Source: Nocardioides baculatus | GTDB lineage: Bacteria > Actinomycetota > Actinomycetes > Propionibacteriales > Nocardioidaceae | NCBI RefSeq assembly: GCF_016735675.1 | Contig: NZ_JAERSG010000004.1 | Location: 310,001-374,000, forward strand | Direction of reading: 5' to 3' | DNA: 64,000 nucleotides | In this document: in pieces, positions 60,647-64,000 of the stretch | Layout of the letters: every line of letters starts with the position of its first letter | How positions within the stretch are numbered: position 1 is the stretch's first letter | Position numbers and translations under genes: made by a program | Notes under the pieces: model-generated | What the model was told of the DNA's origin: nothing | The model's database searches: none | What the model saw: only the letters and a program-made list of their open reading frames with translations

Positions 60647-62092
60647 GTGACGAGCCCACGCACGCTGCGCAACTTCATCGGCGGTGCCTACGTCGACGCC
60701 GAGGCCGGTGCCACCAGCGAGGTGGTCAACCCCGCGACGGGCGAGGTCGTCGCCCACGCCCCGGTCAGCGGTGGCGAGGAGGTCGACGCGGCCTACGCCG
60801 CCGCGGACACGGCCTTCGCGGAGTGGGGTCGTACGACGCCCAGCGAACGCCAGCAGGCGCTGCTCAGGCTCGCCGACTCGATCGAGGCGCACGCCGACGA
60901 GCTGATCGACCTGGAGTCGGAGAACACCGGCAAGATCAAGGCGCTCACCGCGAGCGAGGAGATCCCGCCGATGGTGGACCAGCTCCGGTTCTTCGCCGGG
61001 GCGGCGCGGGTGCTCGAGGGCAAGGCCGCGGGCGAGTACATGGCCGGCCACACCTCGTGGATCCGGCGCGAGCCGATCGGCGTCGTCGGCCAGGTGACGC
61101 CCTGGAACTACCCGCTCCTGATGGCCGTGTGGAAGATCGGCCCGGCGTTGGCTGCGGGCAACACGGTCGTCCTCAAGCCGAGCGACACCACGCCGGAGAG
61201 CACCCTGCGCCTCGCGGAGCTCGCCTCGGAGTTCCTGCCGGCGGGCACGCTCAACGTCGTCACCGGTGACCGCGAGACCGGCCGGCTGCTCGTCGAGCAC
61301 CGGACGCCCAGCCTGGTCGCGATCACCGGATCGGTGCGAGCGGGGGCCGAGGTCGCCGCCAGCGCGGCACCGAACATCAAGCGCGTGCACCTCGAGCTCG
61401 GCGGCAAGGCACCCGTGGTGGTCTTCGACGACGCCGACATCGAGGCGGCCGTCGAGGGGATCGCGATCGCCGGCTACTTCAACGCCGGCCAGGACTGCAC
61501 CGCTGCCACCCGCGTGCTCGTGGCGCCCGGCATCCACGACGACTTCGTCGCAGCGCTGGCCGACTACGCCAGGAGCTCCGCCCCGGTCGGGCTCCCCGAC
61601 GACGAGGACGCGCTCTTCGGCCCGGTCAACAACCAGCGACAGCTCGCCCACGTCAGCGGCTTCATCGAGAACCTGCCCTCGCACGCCACCGTGTCCGCCG
61701 GAGGCAACCGGCGTACGGACCTGGGTGCCGGCTTCTTCCTCGAGCCCACCGTGCTCTCGGGCCTGCGCCAGGACGACGACGCGATCCAGAACGAGATCTT
61801 CGGTCCGGTGATCACCGTGCAGAAGTTCACCGACGAGGACGAGGCGGTCCGCTGGGCCAACGGCGTCGACTACGGCCTCGCGTCGTCGGTCTGGACCAAG
61901 GACTTCGGCCGCGCGATGCGGATGTCGAAGGCGCTCGACTTCGGCTGCGTGTGGATCAACACCCACATCCCGCTCGTCGCCGAGATGCCGCACGGGGGCT
62001 ACAAGAAGTCGGGATACGGCAAGGACCTGTCGATGTACGGGTTCGAGGACTACACCCGCATCAAGCACGTCATGGCCAACATCGAGAGCTGA
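60647..62092 (+). CDS. NAD(P)+-dependent aldehyde dehydrogenase (gamma-aminobutyraldehyde-type)
   Basis: A 481-residue aldehyde dehydrogenase. It has NAD-binding [20 protein letters not shown] (about 154-173) and [20 protein letters not shown], general base Glu in [16 protein letters not shown], and nucleophile Cys in [17 protein letters not shown] (about 285). The C-terminal [12 protein letters not shown] and [14 protein letters not shown] are typical. GTG is the start with GGGAGGA 6 nt upstream. In the polyamine context it would oxidise 4-aminobutanal to GABA after transamination of putrescine. Betaine-aldehyde dehydrogenase-like activity is an alternative. Confidence 0.88.
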   Translation: MTSPRTLRNFIGGAYVDAEAGATSEVVNPATGEVVAHAPVSGGEEVDAAYAAADTAFAEWGRTTPSERQQALLRLADSIEAHADELIDLESENTGKIKALTASEEIPPMVDQLRFFAGAARVLEGKAAGEYMAGHTSWIRREPIGVVGQVTPWNYPLLMAVWKIGPALAAGNTVVLKPSDTTPESTLRLAELASEFLPAGTLNVVTGDRETGRLLVEHRTPSLVAITGSVRAGAEVAASAAPNIKRVHLELGGKAPVVVFDDADIEAAVEGIAIAGYFNAGQDCTAATRVLVAPGIHDDFVAALADYARSSAPVGLPDDEDALFGPVNNQRQLAHVSGFIENLPSHATVSAGGNRRTDLGAGFFLEPTVLSGLRQDDDAIQNEIFGPVITVQKFTDEDEAVRWANGVDYGLASSVWTKDFGRAMRMSKALDFGCVWINTHIPLVAEMPHGGYKKSGYGKDLSMYGFEDYTRIKHVMANIES

Positions 62093-62159
62093 GCACCACC
62101 CGCCACCGCACCACCGCACGACCACTCATCAACTCGGGGCCGACGGAGGACTACCACTG

Positions 62160-63410
62160 ATGACACCCATCCCGCGCCGTTCGCGACGCCCCCTCTCGCC
62201 CGAGGCAGCGGCCGTGGTCGCCGCATCGTCCGGCGGCCTGAGCCGTCGGGCCCTGCTCGGCACCGGCGCTGCCGCCAGCGCCGGGCTCGCCCTGTCGGCC
62301 TGCGCACCGCCCAAGCCGCCCACAGGTGGGCCCGCAGCCGTCAAGCTGCCCACCGACGTGTCGGACTCCGAGAAGATCCTCAAGTGGGCCAACTGGACCG
62401 CGTACCTCGACATGAACGGCAAGGAGACGAAGTCGCCGACGCTCGACGCCTTCATGCAGCAGACCGGGATCCAGGTCACCTACAGCGAGGACGTCGACGA
62501 CAACGACTCCTACTACGCCAAGGTCGGCCCGCAGCTCCGCGCCGGCCAGAGCATCGACCGCGACATCTTCACGCTGACGGACTGGATGGCCGCCCGGGTG
62601 ATCCGCGACCAGCTCTGCCAGCCCCTCGAGCTGATCCAGATGCCCAACGTGGTCAGCAACCTGCTGCAGCCGCTGAAGGACGTCTCCTTCGACCCCGGCC
62701 GCCAGCACTCGATCACCTGGCAGAGCGGCTTCGCCGGCATCGGCTACAACAAGGCGAAGGTCGGGCGCGAGCTGAAGTCGCTCGACGACCTCTGGACCGA
62801 CGACCTCAAGGGCAGGATCGTGGTGCTCTCGGAGTTCCGCGACACCGCGGGCCTCGTCATGCAGTCCCAGGGCGTCGACATCGACAGCGACTGGGGCAGG
62901 GCGGAGTTCGAGAGCGCGCTCGACTTCATCGAGCAGAAGATCGAGGAGGGCTACATCCGCAAGGTGAAGGGCAACTCCTACATGGAGGACCTCACCAGCG
63001 GCAACGCCGTCGCCGGGATCACGTGGAGCGGCGACATCTTCGTCCTCGCCTACGACACCGAGGACCCCAACTGGACCTTCACGATCCCCGAGTCCGGGGG
63101 CACGCTGTGGTCGGACAACATGATGGTGCCGATCACCTCGACGCACCGCTCCAACGCCCAGAAGCTGATGGACTACTACTACGACCCGGCGGTCGCCGCG
63201 CAGGTCGCCGCCTGGGTCAACTACGTCTGTCCCGTCGACGGCGCGCAGGCCGAGATGGAGAAGATCGACCCCGATCTCGCCGAGAGCCCCTTCATCTTCC
63301 CGAGCGCCGACTACATCGCGGAGAACAACATCCAGGCGTTCCGCGTGCTCGATGCCGACGAGGACATCGAGTTCGCCGATCTCTGGTCCACGAAGGTGAT
63401 GGGGAACTGA
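62160..63410 (+). CDS. polyamine ABC transporter substrate-binding lipoprotein (PotD-like)
   Basis: A 416-residue binding protein. The N-terminus carries a twin-arginine signal ([10 protein letters not shown]) followed by a lipobox LSAC, so it is exported folded and lipidated. The mature part shows [13 protein letters not shown] (the PotD-type first strand), [40 protein letters not shown] and AYIAENNIQ-like C-terminal helix. Acidic and Trp residues that hold spermidine/putrescine are plausibly in these segments. GGAGG sits 10 nt before the ATG. It is followed after 1 nt by the ATPase gene. Confidence 0.9.
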   Translation: MTPIPRRSRRPLSPEAAAVVAASSGGLSRRALLGTGAAASAGLALSACAPPKPPTGGPAAVKLPTDVSDSEKILKWANWTAYLDMNGKETKSPTLDAFMQQTGIQVTYSEDVDDNDSYYAKVGPQLRAGQSIDRDIFTLTDWMAARVIRDQLCQPLELIQMPNVVSNLLQPLKDVSFDPGRQHSITWQSGFAGIGYNKAKVGRELKSLDDLWTDDLKGRIVVLSEFRDTAGLVMQSQGVDIDSDWGRAEFESALDFIEQKIEEGYIRKVKGNSYMEDLTSGNAVAGITWSGDIFVLAYDTEDPNWTFTIPESGGTLWSDNMMVPITSTHRSNAQKLMDYYYDPAVAAQVAAWVNYVCPVDGAQAEMEKIDPDLAESPFIFPSADYIAENNIQAFRVLDADEDIEFADLWSTKVMGN

Positions 63411-63411
63411 C

Positions 63412-64000
63412 ATGGCGGGATTCCGCGAGGCGCGAGGCGACCTCCAGCTCGACAGCGTGACCAAGGCCTTCGGCGACTTCACCGCCGTCGACGACATCGA
63501 CCTGCACGTCCCCCGTGGGTCGTTCTTCGCCCTGCTGGGCCCCTCCGGCTGCGGCAAGACCACCACCCTGCGGATGATCGCCGGGCTCGAGCAGCCCACC
63601 GCCGGCCGGGTGATGATCGGTGACACCGACCTGACCGGCTCGCGCCCCTACGAGCGCCCGGTCAACACGGTCTTCCAGTCCTATGCGCTGTTCCCGCACC
63701 TGTCCATCAAGGACAACGTCGCCTTCGGGCCCAAGCGCCGCAAGGACAAGGACGCGGCGACGCGCACCGACGAGGCGCTCGAGCTGGTCCAGATGTCGCA
63801 GTTCGCCGGCCGCAAGCCGGCCCAGCTCTCCGGTGGCCAGCAGCAGCGTGTCGCCCTGGCCCGCGCGCTGGTCAACCACCCCGAGGTGCTGCTCCTCGAC
63901 GAGCCGCTCGGCGCCCTCGACCTCAAGCTGCGACGGGAGATGCAGGTCGAGCTCAAGCGGATCCAGACGGAGGTCGGGCTGACCTTCATCCACGTGACGC
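63412..64000 (+). CDS. potA: polyamine ABC transporter ATP-binding protein (PotA-like), truncated by window end
   Basis: The first 196 residues of an ABC ATPase. Walker A is [18 protein letters not shown] (about 39-56), the Q-loop is [20 protein letters not shown], the signature is [15 protein letters not shown] (about 138-152), and Walker B is [16 protein letters not shown]. It is PotA/MalK-like and should continue with a C-terminal TOBE domain beyond the edge. It lies one base after the binding-protein gene; permease genes are expected next. Confidence 0.92.
   Translation, partial: MAGFREARGDLQLDSVTKAFGDFTAVDDIDLHVPRGSFFALLGPSGCGKTTTLRMIAGLEQPTAGRVMIGDTDLTGSRPYERPVNTVFQSYALFPHLSIKDNVAFGPKRRKDKDAATRTDEALELVQMSQFAGRKPAQLSGGQQQRVALARALVNHPEVLLLDEPLGALDLKLRREMQVELKRIQTEVGLTFIHVT

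Noticed and set aside
1-64000. tRNA, rRNA, insertion sequences, prophage or plasmid genes
   Set aside because: No transposase or integrase, no tRNA-like cloverleaf with a GTTCRAAYC arm, and no rRNA sequence was recognised on reading both strands. Very degraded copies could be missed.

Overview
The window is high-GC DNA, roughly 70% G+C by eye, with many GTG starts, dense gene packing and frequent ATGA/GTGA stop-start overlaps. It carries actinobacterial marks: a zinc-type S14, a cysteine-free S4, a truA next to the ribosomal superoperon, MoxR-DUF58-transglutaminase genes, and many -10-like TANNNT boxes placed 6-7 nt before start codons. It is best read as a chromosome segment of a Nocardioides-like member of the Propionibacteriales. 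The genus is an inference. I see no rRNA, tRNA, insertion sequence, prophage or CRISPR array.

Layout. (1) 1-22.3 kb is a housekeeping and accessory patchwork. It holds an acyl-CoA dehydrogenase, a membrane-anchored propeller-like protein, an LLM oxidoreductase, and an ABC-F ATPase with two coupled GNAT proteins. It continues with an Nramp-type transporter, an ECF sigma factor with a membrane partner, an aldo/keto reductase with a CoA-disulfide-reductase-like flavoprotein, a P450, a class E-like sortase, an rRNA-methyltransferase-like gene and truA. It ends with an ArsR-controlled four-gene operon and a ketopantoate-reductase-like gene. (2) 22.4-26.4 kb (minus strand) is infA-rpmJ, a terminator, then rpsM-rpsK-rpsD-rpoA-rplQ. 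(3) 26.6-42.2 kb is a block placed between map and infA. It contains a transglutaminase-fold protein, DUF58, MoxR and a 2.1-kilo-residue Ig/FN3 surface protein on the minus strand. A divergent FHA, Ser/Thr kinase and HNH-nuclease operon follows, then a TerC gene behind a yybP-ykoY (Mn2+) riboswitch. (4) 42.3-55.1 kb (minus strand) is the S10 and spc ribosomal clusters plus secY-adk-map. (5) 55.5-58.6 kb holds a hydrolase, an APH-fold kinase, a TPR-like protein and trmB. (6) 58.6-64.0 kb is a polyamine module: class III aminotransferase, Lrp-type regulator, aldehyde dehydrogenase, polyamine-binding protein, and a PotA-type ATPase cut by the window end.

How the parts work together. Regions 2 and 4 make the core translation and secretion machinery. 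In many actinobacteria map and infA adjoin, but here the signalling and surface block of region 3 splits them. That block resembles the kinase / FN3 / AAA / DUF58 / transglutaminase (PFNA) cluster described in bifidobacteria, but it has no recognisable PP2C phosphatase and its transglutaminase domain lacks all three catalytic residues. Region 6 would import a polyamine, transaminate it and oxidise the aldehyde under a divergent Lrp-type regulator.

The points most worth a second look are the catalytically dead transglutaminase, the short KGN/YH/AAGF-type domain fused to ribosomal protein L4, the heptad-repeat tail on L17, the recurrent leaderless-promoter signature, and the paired CACGTG inverted repeat between truA and a secreted-protein gene.
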